Positions 9,616-18,764 of a stretch of DNA of 64,000 nucleotides are shown one piece after another. The position numbers and the translations under genes were made by a program. The first letter of the stretch is position 1; each line of letters starts with the position of its first letter. Under the pieces are notes generated by a model that worked only from the letters and a program-made list of their open reading frames with translations, was not told the origin of the DNA and ran no database searches. This stretch comes from Sphingomonas sp. CBMAI 2297 (lineage in GTDB: Bacteria; Pseudomonadota; Alphaproteobacteria; Sphingomonadales; Sphingomonadaceae): contig NZ_JAPDIR010000006.1 of assembly GCF_029870595.1 (NCBI RefSeq), positions 157,362 through 221,361 on the forward strand, written 5' to 3'.

Positions 9616-9768
9616 GCGCGATCTCCTGTCGGGTATTCGCGGCGAGACTAAGCGGGAAACGCGCATCCTGCAATGCGAGGCCAGTCGCCGGGCAAAGGGT
9701 CGCAGAAGTCGCGCCAGTGGCGGCTTTTCGGCACGCCTATTTTCCCTGATTTCCCGGCAAATGAGCGA

Positions 9769-9797
9769 ATCACGCAACTTCCTTGCGCGCGCGTGAT
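9769..9797. repeat. Small inverted repeat in the 9616-9884 intergenic region
   Basis: ATCACGC (9769-9775) is complementary to GCGTGAT (9791-9797). The surrounding 269-bp gap is the only AT-richer stretch here and has no convincing coding frame. It could be the end of the esterase transcript or the promoter of the DHFR-fold gene. Confidence 0.3.
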
Positions 9798-9884
9798 CCT
9801 ATTTCCCCAACGGTTCAAAGAGCGGCCGGCATGCGCATCGCGCCTGGGGAGCGAAGCAGGCGCAATCCTACATTGCAAGCAAGG

Positions 9885-11432
9885 CTAGCCGCCCGGCTTG
9901 ATATAAGGCGCGACCGACCAGAGCAGCCGCTCCTCCCGCCGGGGATCGTCCACCACCCGGCTGTCGGTATCGAAAAGCATCGTCGCCCGCTTCTCGAGAT
10001 CGAAGCGCGGCCAGGCGGACAGGCTCGCGCAATTGGGATCGCCGGTGCGAGCGAAGGCGAGGAAGGCGTCCGCCATCCGCCCGGCCAGCCGCCGCGCCTC
10101 GGGCCCATCGCCGGTGCGGGCGCCCTTCACGCCGATATTGTCAAACACCAGCGGGATATCGAGCGTGTGGAACGCCCCCAGGATGCCGCCCGCCTCGGGC
10201 GCGGGGAAATCGAGCTGATACATCCAGGTCGGCGCGCCGATCCGCGCCCGTTCCTCGGCCTGGATGAGATGGCCGGGCCAGGAGCGTCCCGCCGTGCTCG
10301 CCGCCAGCAGGATCTGGCCGGGCGTCTTCTCCGGATAGATCTCGCGGTAGCGCTTCACCACCCAATCGGGCGCGACATCCTTGGTGACCTGCGCCGCGAT
10401 CCGCTCGGCCAGATTGTCCCAGCTGGTGTCGCCGCGCCGGAGGATATCGCCGATCCAGAAGCCGGTCTCGTCCCGCGTGTTGCCGACGATCAACGGGATA
10501 TGCGCCGCCTCGCGCGGGGCGTCGGGCACGAAGGGATGGCGCGGCAGCACCCCATGATCGAGCGTCGAGACGAAGCTGATCTCGCCCTTCCCCTCCAGCG
10601 GATCGGTCATCCCCATCGCCTCGACCAGCCGCTCGACGGGCAGCACCTCGAGTGCGGCGACATCCGCCGCGCCGGCCCGGGCCATCCATGCCCTGGCGCG
10701 CGCGGTGGCGTGCATCGGGCCGGCGGCGGTGACGTGCTGGCCGCTCATCGTCGCGGCGCGATGGAAGAGCGGGCGCGCCTCGGGCATCGCCATCAGCGTC
10801 ACGACCTTGGCGCCCCCGCCCGACTGGCCGAAGATCGTCACGCGCCCGGGATCGCCGCCGAAGCCGGCAATGTTGTCGCGCACCCATTGCAGCGCCAGCA
10901 CGATGTCGAGATTGCCGACATTGCCCGATTCCGCCGGTCCGCCGAGCTGGGCGAGATAGGCATAGCCGAGCGCCGCCAGCCGGTGGTTAAGCGTCACCAC
11001 CACCACATCGCCGCGGCGAACCAGCCGGCTGCCGTCATAGAGCGGGTCGGCCCCCGAGCCATGCGCATGCGCGCCGCCATGGAGATAGACCATCACCGGG
11101 CGCTTCCCGGCATCGAGCGCGGGCGTCCAGACGTTAAGGAACAGGCAGTCCTCGCCGGTCGGCTCCTCCGCCCTGGTCTGCGGCGCGGCACGCCCGTAGC
11201 GCGTGGCATCGGCGATGCCCGGCCATGGCTCCGGCGGCAGCGCGCGGCGGAAGCGACGGGCACGCGTGTCGGCGCCGTAGCGAACGCCCCGGAAGACGAG
11301 CACGCCCTGCTCGTGCACGCCCCGCACCCGGCCATGGCGCGTGGCCGCGACCGGATCGCCGGGCGCCCGCGCCAGCGCCGCGCCGGCGGGCAGCAGCATC
11401 GCGCCGCCGATCACGCCGCGCCGGTCGATCAC
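9885..11432 (-). CDS. Type-B carboxylesterase, exported
   Basis: The 515-residue protein belongs to the carboxylesterase/cholinesterase family of the alpha/beta hydrolase fold. The oxyanion-hole region VYLHGGAHAHGS, the EDCLFLNVW block and the nucleophile elbow GQSGGGA (Ser204) are clear. The distal histidine region is likely GAFHTLDIPLVFDN. An N-terminal MIDRRGVIGGAMLLPAG with a hydrophobic stretch looks like a Tat or Sec signal, so it probably acts in the periplasm. Its start overlaps the LysR stop by four bases (ATGA), placing it in one operon with lysR and kdgD. In this setting it may remove methyl or acyl esters from uronic acids before uptake; this is inference. Confidence 0.9.
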   Translation of the reverse strand: MIDRRGVIGGAMLLPAGAALARAPGDPVAATRHGRVRGVHEQGVLVFRGVRYGADTRARRFRRALPPEPWPGIADATRYGRAAPQTRAEEPTGEDCLFLNVWTPALDAGKRPVMVYLHGGAHAHGSGADPLYDGSRLVRRGDVVVVTLNHRLAALGYAYLAQLGGPAESGNVGNLDIVLALQWVRDNIAGFGGDPGRVTIFGQSGGGAKVVTLMAMPEARPLFHRAATMSGQHVTAAGPMHATARARAWMARAGAADVAALEVLPVERLVEAMGMTDPLEGKGEISFVSTLDHGVLPRHPFVPDAPREAAHIPLIVGNTRDETGFWIGDILRRGDTSWDNLAERIAAQVTKDVAPDWVVKRYREIYPEKTPGQILLAASTAGRSWPGHLIQAEERARIGAPTWMYQLDFPAPEAGGILGAFHTLDIPLVFDNIGVKGARTGDGPEARRLAGRMADAFLAFARTGDPNCASLSAWPRFDLEKRATMLFDTDSRVVDDPRREERLLWSVAPYIKPGG

Positions 11433-12319
11433 GCGCCGGCCGTCTGCGCGCAGAGCTGCCGCATCGGCTCGAGCGCGGGATTGGCGTTGTCGCGGCGCCA
11501 GGCCATGTGGAGCTCCACCGGATTCTCCGGATCGGTGCGCAGCGCACGGAACTGCACGTCCATCAGGTGCAGGCCCGATGCCGATTGCGGCACCAGCGCC
11601 GCGGCAAGGCCCGCATGGACGAGGCCGAGCATCGAATGGATCTGGGTCACGTGCTGCACATGCAGCGGCGAGACGCCGGCATCGTCGAACAGCCGCACCA
11701 GCATGTCGTGGAAATAGCCCGCGCCCTGGCGGGCATACATGATCAGCGGCTCGTCATCGAAATCGGCCAGCTCGAAAGCGGGGCGGGACTGGCGCGGATC
11801 GCCGGGGGGCAGCGCCACCACCAGCGGCTCGCGCAGCACGCACAGCGTGTCGAATTCGTGCCGGTCCACCGGCGGACGGACGAAGCCGATATCGATCAGG
11901 CCGGTGAGCAGCGCATCGACCTGGTCGCCGCTCACCATCTCGTGGAGATCGAGATCGATATTGGGCAGGCTCGCGCGCGCATTGGCGACGATGTGCGGGA
12001 CCAGGCCATAGCCGGAGACCGCGGTGAAGCCGATCGCGACCTTGCCGGCATCGCCCTGGGCGACCCGCCGGGCCGAGAGCGAGGCGCTTTCGGCAAGCCG
12101 CACGATGCGCCGCGCCTCGATCAGGAAGACCTGGCCGGCGGGCGTCAGGCTCACCTGGCGGCTGGTGCGCTCGAGCAGCATGACGCCCAGGATGCGCTCG
12201 AGCAGCTGGATCTGCCGGCTGAGCGGCGACTGGGTCATGTTCAGGCGCTGCGCGGCGCGGCCGAAATGGAGTTCCTCGGCCGCGGCGACGAAACAGCGGA
12301 GCTGGCTGAGCTCGAACAT
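11429..12319 (-). CDS. LysR-family transcriptional regulator
   Basis: The 296-residue protein has the LysR winged helix-turn-helix at residues 1-60 (LRCFVAAAEELHFGRAAQRL, MTQSPLSRQIQLLE, LERTSRQVSLTPAG) and a periplasmic-binding-protein-like effector domain after residue 90. Unusually, it is not divergent from its likely target. It lies inside the operon between kdgD (33 bp upstream) and the esterase (4-bp overlap), so it would be autoregulated with them. A sugar acid or its catabolite is the probable effector, inferred from context. Confidence 0.93.
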   Translation of the reverse strand: MFELSQLRCFVAAAEELHFGRAAQRLNMTQSPLSRQIQLLERILGVMLLERTSRQVSLTPAGQVFLIEARRIVRLAESASLSARRVAQGDAGKVAIGFTAVSGYGLVPHIVANARASLPNIDLDLHEMVSGDQVDALLTGLIDIGFVRPPVDRHEFDTLCVLREPLVVALPPGDPRQSRPAFELADFDDEPLIMYARQGAGYFHDMLVRLFDDAGVSPLHVQHVTQIHSMLGLVHAGLAAALVPQSASGLHLMDVQFRALRTDPENPVELHMAWRRDNANPALEPMRQLCAQTAGA

Positions 12320-12351
12320 GCCCCGGGTCTATCGCACCTCCGTGCGTGCTG

Positions 12352-13290
12352 TCACGCCGCGTGGACGACGGATTTGGCGGAGACGCGCTCCACCAGGGCC
12401 CGCAGTTCGTCATGCTCGGCGGCGGTGAGGTCGGTGAGCGGCGTGCGCACCGGTCCGGCATCGCGCCCGACCACGCGCATGCCGGCCTTGACGATCGACA
12501 CCGCATAGCCGCGGCCCCGGTTGCGCAGCGCGATATAGGGCAGCACGAACGCCTTGAGCCGCGCCATCACCTCGTCCTGCTGGCCGGCGCGGACGGCGCG
12601 ATAAAAGTCCAGCGCCCATTCGGGCATGAAGTTGAAGATCGCCGAGGAATAGGTGGTGACGCCCATGGTGAGATAGGGGGTCGCGAAGGTCTCGGCCGTC
12701 GGGAGGCCGCCGATATAGGTGAGCCGATCGCCCATCCGCGCGAAGATGCGGGTCATCAGCTCGATATCGCCCACGCCGTCCTTGAAGCCGACCAGATTGG
12801 GGTTGCGCTCGCACAGGCCGGCCAGGGTCTCGTCGTTCACCACCGCATTGTCACGATTATAGACGATCACGCCCAGGCCGGTGGAGCGGCAAACCGCCTC
12901 GATATGCGCGGCCAGCCCTTCCTGGCTCGAGCCGACCAGATAGGGCGGCAGCAGCAACAGGCCGTCCGCGCCCGCCTTTTCCGCGCCCCGGGCGATCTCG
13001 GTGGCGATGGCGGTGCCATAGCCGCAGCCCGAGATCACCGGCAGCCTGCCCGCCGCCTCCGCCACCGCGGCGGCGACGACGGTGACGACCTCGGCCGGCG
13101 TCAGCGAGAAGAACTCGCCGGTGCCCCCGGCGGCGAACAGGCCCGACAGCTCGTGCGACAGCATCCAGGCGCAATGCTCGCGATAGGCATGCTCGACAAA
13201 GCCGCCATCGGCATCGAAATGCGTGACCGGAAAGGACAGGAGGCCGCCGCCGAGGCTGCGTGCCATTTCAACCGGATTCCAGCTCGTCAC
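12352..13290 (-). CDS. kdgD: 5-dehydro-4-deoxyglucarate dehydratase
   Basis: KdgD (EC 4.2.1.41) decarboxylates and dehydrates 5-keto-4-deoxyglucarate to 2-oxoglutarate semialdehyde, late in D-glucarate/galactarate or oxidised uronate catabolism. The 312-residue protein is a class I aldolase-type TIM barrel of the DHDPS superfamily. The KdgD-specific start [18 protein letters not shown], the [10 protein letters not shown] loop, YNRDN (Tyr144) and the Schiff-base lysine in GFKDG (Lys170) are all present. Length is typical. It is the first gene of the kdgD-lysR-esterase operon and fits the ACS transporter and TonB receptor a few kilobases away. No glucarate dehydratase or semialdehyde dehydrogenase is in the window. 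Confidence 0.94.
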   Translation of the reverse strand: MTSWNPVEMARSLGGGLLSFPVTHFDADGGFVEHAYREHCAWMLSHELSGLFAAGGTGEFFSLTPAEVVTVVAAAVAEAAGRLPVISGCGYGTAIATEIARGAEKAGADGLLLLPPYLVGSSQEGLAAHIEAVCRSTGLGVIVYNRDNAVVNDETLAGLCERNPNLVGFKDGVGDIELMTRIFARMGDRLTYIGGLPTAETFATPYLTMGVTTYSSAIFNFMPEWALDFYRAVRAGQQDEVMARLKAFVLPYIALRNRGRGYAVSIVKAGMRVVGRDAGPVRTPLTDLTAAEHDELRALVERVSAKSVVHAA

Positions 13291-13384
13291 GATCGTCTCC
13301 TAGTCGCCGCCCATCGCTCGAGGGCGGTCTTGGTTCGATCGCTAGCTATTGAGTCCGCGGCATGCCGTCCAAACCAAAGCCGCG

Positions 13385-13396
13385 ATGGATCGATGC
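13385..13396. promoter_or_regulatory. Candidate operator motif shared by kdgD and the TBDR/MFS promoter region
   Basis: ATGGATCGATGC, with a palindromic ATCGAT core, lies ~95 bp upstream of kdgD. The identical 12-mer occurs at 5314-5325 between the divergent TonB receptor and ACS transporter. Two copies in front of functionally related genes suggest a common regulator, but GATCGAT is not rare in GC-rich genomes. Confidence 0.3.
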
Positions 13397-13445
13397 AAGA
13401 CTTGGCTCGATCCGAATCGCTGTCCAGGCCCGGCCGGGCAGCGGC

Positions 13446-14744
13446 TCAGCGCGCGGCGGCCTTGGGAAGCGGCACCGCCGAGACGGAACGTTCCGGACCG
13501 GGCACGAAGCTGCCGCCCATGGCCGGGCGGCGGGAACCGGGAGAGAAGGGAACGACCTCCGCTCCGCCGACCCGGGGCGCCGCGGGGCGGCCCCGCAGGG
13601 CGCGCCGGTCGCGCCGCAGCCGCCGCAGGGGTTCCACCAGGCGCGCGACGAGCACGTCCACGACCCCCTCGCCATGGGCCTGCTCCAGATAGACCAGCCC
13701 GGCGGCGGCCGCCGTCCACAACCCCAGGTTCAGCATCTCGGCCAAGAGGACATGGGCGGCGAAATTGGCCTCGATCGACGCCGCGAGCTTCAGATGCAGC
13801 ACGACGAGCACGATCGCCACGAGGATCCCGGCCGCGCTTTCCTTGCGCCGGGGCGGCTTGCCCAGCAGGATCGCGAACCAGGGGATGAGGAGGCAGAACA
13901 GCACGCTGTCCGCCCGCATCACCAGCGCGGTCAGCGCCAGGCGGCGCTCCAGGGGCGTCCCGTCGCGCGCCTTTTGCAGCAGGGCGCCGCCCGAAAGCAT
14001 GTCGAACTGATGCATCGCATCATTGTCGACCACGCCGCTCGCGGGCGGTCTGCCGGAAAAATCCATGCGATCGAAGCGAACGGCGCGGGCCTGGCCCGGC
14101 CCCGCGCCGATCACGCCGACACCGTTGCGGAGCCGCAATCGCACGCCGCCGTCCGGCGAGAAGCCGATATCGGCGCGGGGCGCGCTGAAGCTGTCCTCGC
14201 CGCGGCGGACGACGACATCCTCGAGATGACGCGTGCCCCCGCCTCCGATGCCGCCGACGAAGATCGTGGTCCCGGCATCGAGCTCGATCGGCTGGCCGAC
14301 CGGCAGGGGCAATCCATGCTCCCCCGTCTGGAGCTCATGGTAGATGGCGTCGAGCGCCCGCTCGCCGGCGGGCCGCAGCTCGAACCGGATGGCGAACTGA
14401 GCGCCGGCGACGAGCGCCGCGAAGGCGAGCGGAACCGCCATGATGCGCAGGCGGCTCATGCCCGCCGCCGCCGCGATCTGCCATTCGCCGCGCAGGATCA
14501 TCTGCCGCACGGTGAGCGCCGAGGCCAGCATCAGCGCCACGGGCACCGCGGCGCTCAGATGCTCCGGGACCAGCGCGACGCTGAGCCGGACCAGCAGCGC
14601 CATCGCGTCGCTGCTCTTTTCCACTTCCGCGAGCAGGCGGCGCAGATTCTCCAGGGCAAGGATCGCCGGAATGATCGAAACGATCACGGCGAACCGGACC
14701 GCGATCTTCGCGCCCCAGTACCGATCGAAGATGCCGCCGATCAC
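13446..14744 (-). CDS. LptF/LptG-family (YjgP/YjgQ) permease
   Basis: The 432-residue inner-membrane protein has the LptF/G layout. About three N-terminal membrane helices (AVRFAVIVSIIPAILAL; LSAAVPVALMLASALTVRQM; IMAVPLAFAALVAGAQFAI) precede a ~150-residue periplasmic beta-jellyroll region and C-terminal helices. LptF/G move LPS from the inner membrane to the Lpt bridge. A charged ~70-residue tail (RRLRRDRRALRG and beyond) is longer than usual. Start is GTG with GGAG seven bases upstream, one base after the stop of the upstream DUF2141 gene. It may be a paralogue dedicated to a glycolipid made by the neighbouring glycosyltransferases; that is inference. Confidence 0.8.
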   Translation of the reverse strand: MIGGIFDRYWGAKIAVRFAVIVSIIPAILALENLRRLLAEVEKSSDAMALLVRLSVALVPEHLSAAVPVALMLASALTVRQMILRGEWQIAAAAGMSRLRIMAVPLAFAALVAGAQFAIRFELRPAGERALDAIYHELQTGEHGLPLPVGQPIELDAGTTIFVGGIGGGGTRHLEDVVVRRGEDSFSAPRADIGFSPDGGVRLRLRNGVGVIGAGPGQARAVRFDRMDFSGRPPASGVVDNDAMHQFDMLSGGALLQKARDGTPLERRLALTALVMRADSVLFCLLIPWFAILLGKPPRRKESAAGILVAIVLVVLHLKLAASIEANFAAHVLLAEMLNLGLWTAAAAGLVYLEQAHGEGVVDVLVARLVEPLRRLRRDRRALRGRPAAPRVGGAEVVPFSPGSRRPAMGGSFVPGPERSVSAVPLPKAAAR

Positions 14745-14745
14745 G

Positions 14746-15267
14746 TCAGCTCCGCGGCGAGAAGCCGAAACCGTGCAGATACTGCATCTGCACGTTCACG
14801 GTCGTGATGCCGGCGCCGGCGACCACCCTGGCCTGCTCGATGGTCGGCTTGCTGCGCACCAGCGCCCGGTTCGCGGGTATGCCCGCGCCGTCGCTCCAGA
14901 AGGAGAATTTGTCGCGCCCCACGCGGTTGTGCCGGAGCAGGACCGCATAGGTGCCCGGCTGCGGGACCCGCACGCAGATCGCCACATTGCCCGCGTTGGG
15001 CAGACGCGACCGGGTCCGGCGGAAGACCTTCCCCTCGGCGACCAGGTCCGTGTCGGAGCGCAGATAGTCGCTTTCGTTCGCCGGATAGAGCTCGAGCCAG
15101 AGTTCGCCGCTGCGATCCTTCAGTCCCTGGACATTGACCTGGATGGCCGGGCCATGGCCGTTCCGGCAAAAATCCGAATCCTCGCCGATCTGCGCGCTCG
15201 CCGCCGACGCGGAGGCGATTGCAGTCCAGGCGATTGCCAAGGCGATCCCAATCCGCGTGCAGTGCAT
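14746..15267 (-). CDS. DUF2141 domain protein, secreted
   Basis: The 173-residue protein has a signal peptide (hydrophobic stretch, cleavage near ASAASAQ) and a DUF2141-type beta-sandwich. Visible blocks are IQVNVQGLKDRSGELWLELYP, AICVRVPQPGTYAVLLRHNRVG and a C-terminal strand VNVQMQYLHG. The family is periplasmic or envelope-associated with no known reaction. It is one base upstream of the LptF/G-type gene and is probably co-transcribed with it. Confidence 0.75.
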   Translation of the reverse strand: MHCTRIGIALAIAWTAIASASAASAQIGEDSDFCRNGHGPAIQVNVQGLKDRSGELWLELYPANESDYLRSDTDLVAEGKVFRRTRSRLPNAGNVAICVRVPQPGTYAVLLRHNRVGRDKFSFWSDGAGIPANRALVRSKPTIEQARVVAGAGITTVNVQMQYLHGFGFSPRS

Positions 15268-15346
15268 TCCGCGCCATCCCCCATCGTCTTCCCGGGGTCA
15301 GACGACGCGGCACGGACCGACTCTCACTTCCGCCCGCGAAAAATCC

Positions 15347-16807
15347 TCATCGGCGCGCCGGCAGGTCACGGCGGACATAGACGAGGAGGCGCTCGTCCTC
15401 GCGCGGCTGCGACAGCGCGAGCGCATAGTCGCGCCGCAACGCCGCATCGATCACGGCCTTGCTGTCCGCGTTCCAGGGCGACAGCGGCGCATCCAGCGTG
15501 ACGATCACCGGCGGCCGCCCCGCGACGATCCGGCGGACTTCCGCCGCCTCGTCGGTGCCGGTCGCGCCCTGCTCGGCGGCATAGGCCAGGGTGGAGGGAA
15601 AGGCGTAGCGCGTGGGGACACAGGCATGCGCGAGGACATAGAGCGCCGAATCCCCGGCGAAGACATAGGGGCAGCCGGCCTGCGAATGCGCCTCGATCTC
15701 CCGCGCCGCCGCATAGATGCCCGTGCGATAATCGTGCTCGGTCGAGAGATGAAAGACCCCCAGCGCGAGCGCGGCGAGCGCGGCGAAGCCCTGGGCCAGC
15801 CGCGACGCGCCCAGCGCCGGGCCGGCGATCATCGCCAGCGGCGCGAGCAGCGGCAGCGCATAGTGATCGAAGAACGCGCCGATCATCGCGAAGGCGATCA
15901 GCGCGGCCGCCAGCCAGGCGAAGCAGAGCGCCAGTTCCTCGCGCCGATCGGCGAAGCGGCGGGCGAGGATGGCGGCCAGGATGAAGGGCGAGAGCTGCGC
16001 CGTCGTTCCCGCCAGCCGCGCGGCGATCTTGCCGGCCGGATAGCCCCTTCGCAGGGCGATCGAGGCGAAGTTGGAGAACCAGAAGCTGTCGAACGCCGCC
16101 GGGCCCAGCGCCTCGAAATAGAGGATCGCGGCCAAGGTAGGCGCGATGCCGAGCGCCGCCCACAGGATGCCGGCGCCAAGGGTGAGCGCCGGCCGCGCGC
16201 CGGCCCGGTGGAGATACCAGAGATGAGCGAGCCCGAAGAACGCCCCCTCCACCAGCGGCGTGTACTTGATCTGGATGGCGAGGCCGGCGAGCAGGCAGGC
16301 GACCGCGCCGCTGAGGATGATCGCGCCGATCTCGCGGCGGCGCGCCCGCTCGGGCAGGCACAGGACCAGATATCCCCCCGCCGCCATCAGCAGATTGTAA
16401 TAGACCGGCGTCTGGCCGCCGCGCCCGCTCAGGAACGACAGCCACAACACATAGGCGCAGGCGGCGAGCAGCGCGCCGAGGGGGCGGGCGCCCAGGCGCC
16501 GCGCGCCCAGCGCCACGATCAGCCCCGCCGCCGCCGCGCACAGCGTCGCGACCAGCTGATAGGCGAGGATGCCGTCACCGGGCAGCAGCCGCATGGCGGC
16601 GAAGAGGAGGAACAGCCCGACCGGCTTGCGGTCCCAGATGTCGAGATAGGGTAGCGCCCCGTGCAGCATCCGGTCGCCGACGAGCAGATAATATTGCTCG
16701 TCGACATGGATCGCCGGATTGCCGAAATCGCGCCAGCGCACCGCCACCGCGAACACCAGCAGAATCAGGAACCACACCGCGTTCCGGCGCGCCTGCCCCC
16801 TCGTCAT
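15347..16807 (-). CDS. GT39/PMT-like polytopic membrane glycosyltransferase
   Basis: The 486-residue protein has about 10-11 hydrophobic segments and the GT-C hallmark acidic pair in the first extracytoplasmic loop (NPAIHVDEQYYLL, Asp36-Glu37), followed by DIWDRKPVGLFLLFA. Such enzymes move sugars from polyprenyl-phosphate carriers to lipid or protein acceptors on the periplasmic face. The C-terminal ~130 residues are soluble. Start ATG has GAGGGGA upstream. It is divergent from the GT2 gene. Donor and acceptor are unknown. Confidence 0.85.
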   Translation of the reverse strand: MTRGQARRNAVWFLILLVFAVAVRWRDFGNPAIHVDEQYYLLVGDRMLHGALPYLDIWDRKPVGLFLLFAAMRLLPGDGILAYQLVATLCAAAAGLIVALGARRLGARPLGALLAACAYVLWLSFLSGRGGQTPVYYNLLMAAGGYLVLCLPERARRREIGAIILSGAVACLLAGLAIQIKYTPLVEGAFFGLAHLWYLHRAGARPALTLGAGILWAALGIAPTLAAILYFEALGPAAFDSFWFSNFASIALRRGYPAGKIAARLAGTTAQLSPFILAAILARRFADRREELALCFAWLAAALIAFAMIGAFFDHYALPLLAPLAMIAGPALGASRLAQGFAALAALALGVFHLSTEHDYRTGIYAAAREIEAHSQAGCPYVFAGDSALYVLAHACVPTRYAFPSTLAYAAEQGATGTDEAAEVRRIVAGRPPVIVTLDAPLSPWNADSKAVIDAALRRDYALALSQPREDERLLVYVRRDLPARR

Positions 16808-17014
16808 TCCCCTCGCCCTTCACCGTTCGGCCCCGCCAAATCCTATGCGGTCCGGCCCGCGCCGTCATGGAAACTATTTTCGGGAAGCGATGTGGGGATC
16901 GCCTCTCGCGGTGTCGTCAGGGCGATATCGGGGAGAGCGAAACGCGACGCCGGGCGAGAAATCCCGCCGCCGCCGCGCTCGATCTCGAGAGGTTGCCGGG
17001 GATTGGGACGGAAT

Positions 17015-17887
17015 ATGTACGTCGATCTGGAACGCGAGTTGCCGCTATCGATGCGCCGCGGCGCGGAAGACGCCGCCGTGGACTGGACCGTGATCGTCCC
17101 GTTCTTCAACGAGCGGGAGCTTCTCGCCGACACCATCGCCAGCCTCGCGCGGCAGATCGTGCCCTTCCGGCTGATCCTGGTCGACAACGGCTCGACCGAC
17201 GGCAGCGCGGCCGTCGCGGAGGCGGCGGCGCGCAGGCATCGCCTCGACTATATGCTGGTCACCGAGCGCACGCCCGGCAAGGTTTCCGCGCTGCGTGCCG
17301 GTTTCGGCTGGTCCCGCACGCGCTGGACCGCGACCTGCGACGCCGACACGCTGTATCCGCCGCACTATCTCGCCACCGCGGGCGAGCTGCTGTCGCGGCG
17401 CAATTGCGTGACTGCCGGCGCCTATTTCGTCGACCCCGGCGCGAACGCGGACGACCGCGCGGCGCGGGCGGGAACGATTCGCCTGGCCGCCCGCCTGCTG
17501 CCGCGCCAGTCGCACGCCGGCGGCGCCGGCCAGGCCTTCTGCACCGCGACGCTGCGCGCCGTGGGCGGCTTCGATCCCGATCGCTGGAACTTCGTGCTGG
17601 AGGATCATGAGGTGGTCCACCGCATGATGCCCAGGGGCAGGATGCTCTATTCCGAGGCATTCTGGTGCATGCCGTCGCCCCGCGAGCGCGATCGCCATTC
17701 GATCCGCTGGAACCTGCTCGAGCGGCTGACCTATTCCGTCACCGCGCCCTGGGCGGGCGACTGGTTCTTCTATTCCTTCCTTTCACGGCGCCTCCGCCGA
17801 CGCCGGCTGCTCAGCCAGTGCATCCGCGAGCGCCAGTTCCAGCAGATCGAGGAGACCGAGCTTGTCCCGACTCATTCTGTGCGCTGA
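17015..17887 (+). CDS. Family 2 glycosyltransferase
   Basis: The 290-residue GT-A fold enzyme has WTVIVPFFNERELL at residues 24-37, the DNGSTDG nucleotide-binding loop at 57-63, the metal-binding acidic motif CDAD at 108-111 and a likely catalytic EDHE near residue 190 (FVLEDHEVVHRM). It lacks membrane helices, unlike many lipid GT2s, though the C-terminus FFYSFLSRRLRRRR may contact the membrane. The ATG at 17015 is chosen because the fold begins there; the frame is open further upstream but that part is not protein-like. Its end overlaps the deacetylase start by 26 bp, so the two are coupled. Confidence 0.88.
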   Translation: MYVDLERELPLSMRRGAEDAAVDWTVIVPFFNERELLADTIASLARQIVPFRLILVDNGSTDGSAAVAEAAARRHRLDYMLVTERTPGKVSALRAGFGWSRTRWTATCDADTLYPPHYLATAGELLSRRNCVTAGAYFVDPGANADDRAARAGTIRLAARLLPRQSHAGGAGQAFCTATLRAVGGFDPDRWNFVLEDHEVVHRMMPRGRMLYSEAFWCMPSPRERDRHSIRWNLLERLTYSVTAPWAGDWFFYSFLSRRLRRRRLLSQCIRERQFQQIEETELVPTHSVR

Positions 17888-18764
17888 CGATTTCGCCTAT
17901 TCGCGGGGGGTGAGCGAGACGATCGTCGAGCTCGCCAAGGCGGGCAAGCTCAACGCCATCAGCTGCATGACCGGCATGCCGGGCTGGCACGAGGACAGCC
18001 TGCTGCTCCGCACGGTGCCGCCGCATGTCCAGATCGGCCTGCACCTCACCCTCACCGGCGAGCGGCCGCTCACGGCGATGCCGGAGCTCGCGCCGCGCGG
18101 CGTGCTGCCCGACATCAACACGCTTCAGCGCAGGGCGGCGCGCTGGAACCTGCCGTTCGGCGAGATCGCCGACGAGATCCGCGCGCAGTTCGCGGCGTTC
18201 GTCCAGGCGATGGGCCGCGCGCCCGATTTCGTGGACGGCCACCAGCATGCGCATGCCCTGCCCGGCATACGCGAGATCGTGCTCGCCGAAGTCGCCTGCC
18301 GGGCGCCCCAGAGCTGGGTCCGCGCCTGCTCGGACCGGTTCTCCTCGATGGTGCAACGCCCTTTCCTGGGCAAGGCGATCGGCAGCAGCTTCCACACCAG
18401 GGGCTTCCGCCGCGCCGCCGCCGCCTATGGCATCGCGACCAATGACAGCTTCGGCGGCCATTATGATTTCGCCAGGGACTATGCCCGGCTCTTCCACCGT
18501 TTCCTGCGCGGCGGGCGCGGCATGCATCTGGTGATGTGCCACCCCGGCGCCGGCACGCGCGCGGACGACACGATCGCCGGCGCGCGGTGCCGTGAAGCGG
18601 AGACCTTGATCAAACTCCCGATCGCCGACATGGCTGCGCGCGCAGGGATGGCGTTCCCCGGACGAGCGGAGGGTCGGCGCGAAAGTGTCGCAAGAAGATC
18701 TGAAGGCCATTTTCATTGCGCAGCGGCCCATGTTGCGGCGGCTTCTGGCCGCGCGGCTGGGTAG
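17862..18764 (+). CDS. ChbG/HpnK (YdjC-like) carbohydrate deacetylase
   Basis: The 300-residue TIM-barrel metalloenzyme has the family start LILCADDFAYSRGV (Asp9-Asp10), the metal histidine in IGLHLTLTGERPL (His61), DFVDGHQHAHALPGI and the late LVMCHPG. ChbG deacetylates chitobiose; HpnK is hopanoid-associated. Here the GT2 partner suggests trimming of an acetylated sugar on a glycolipid. Start is TTG with GAGGAGA upstream, inside the GT2 end. The last ~30 residues (after AGMAFPGR) are atypical and run 80 bp into the sigma-factor gene, as if the original stop had been lost. Confidence 0.87.
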   Translation: MSRLILCADDFAYSRGVSETIVELAKAGKLNAISCMTGMPGWHEDSLLLRTVPPHVQIGLHLTLTGERPLTAMPELAPRGVLPDINTLQRRAARWNLPFGEIADEIRAQFAAFVQAMGRAPDFVDGHQHAHALPGIREIVLAEVACRAPQSWVRACSDRFSSMVQRPFLGKAIGSSFHTRGFRRAAAAYGIATNDSFGGHYDFARDYARLFHRFLRGGRGMHLVMCHPGAGTRADDTIAGARCREAETLIKLPIADMAARAGMAFPGRAEGRRESVARRSEGHFHCAAAHVAAASGRAAG

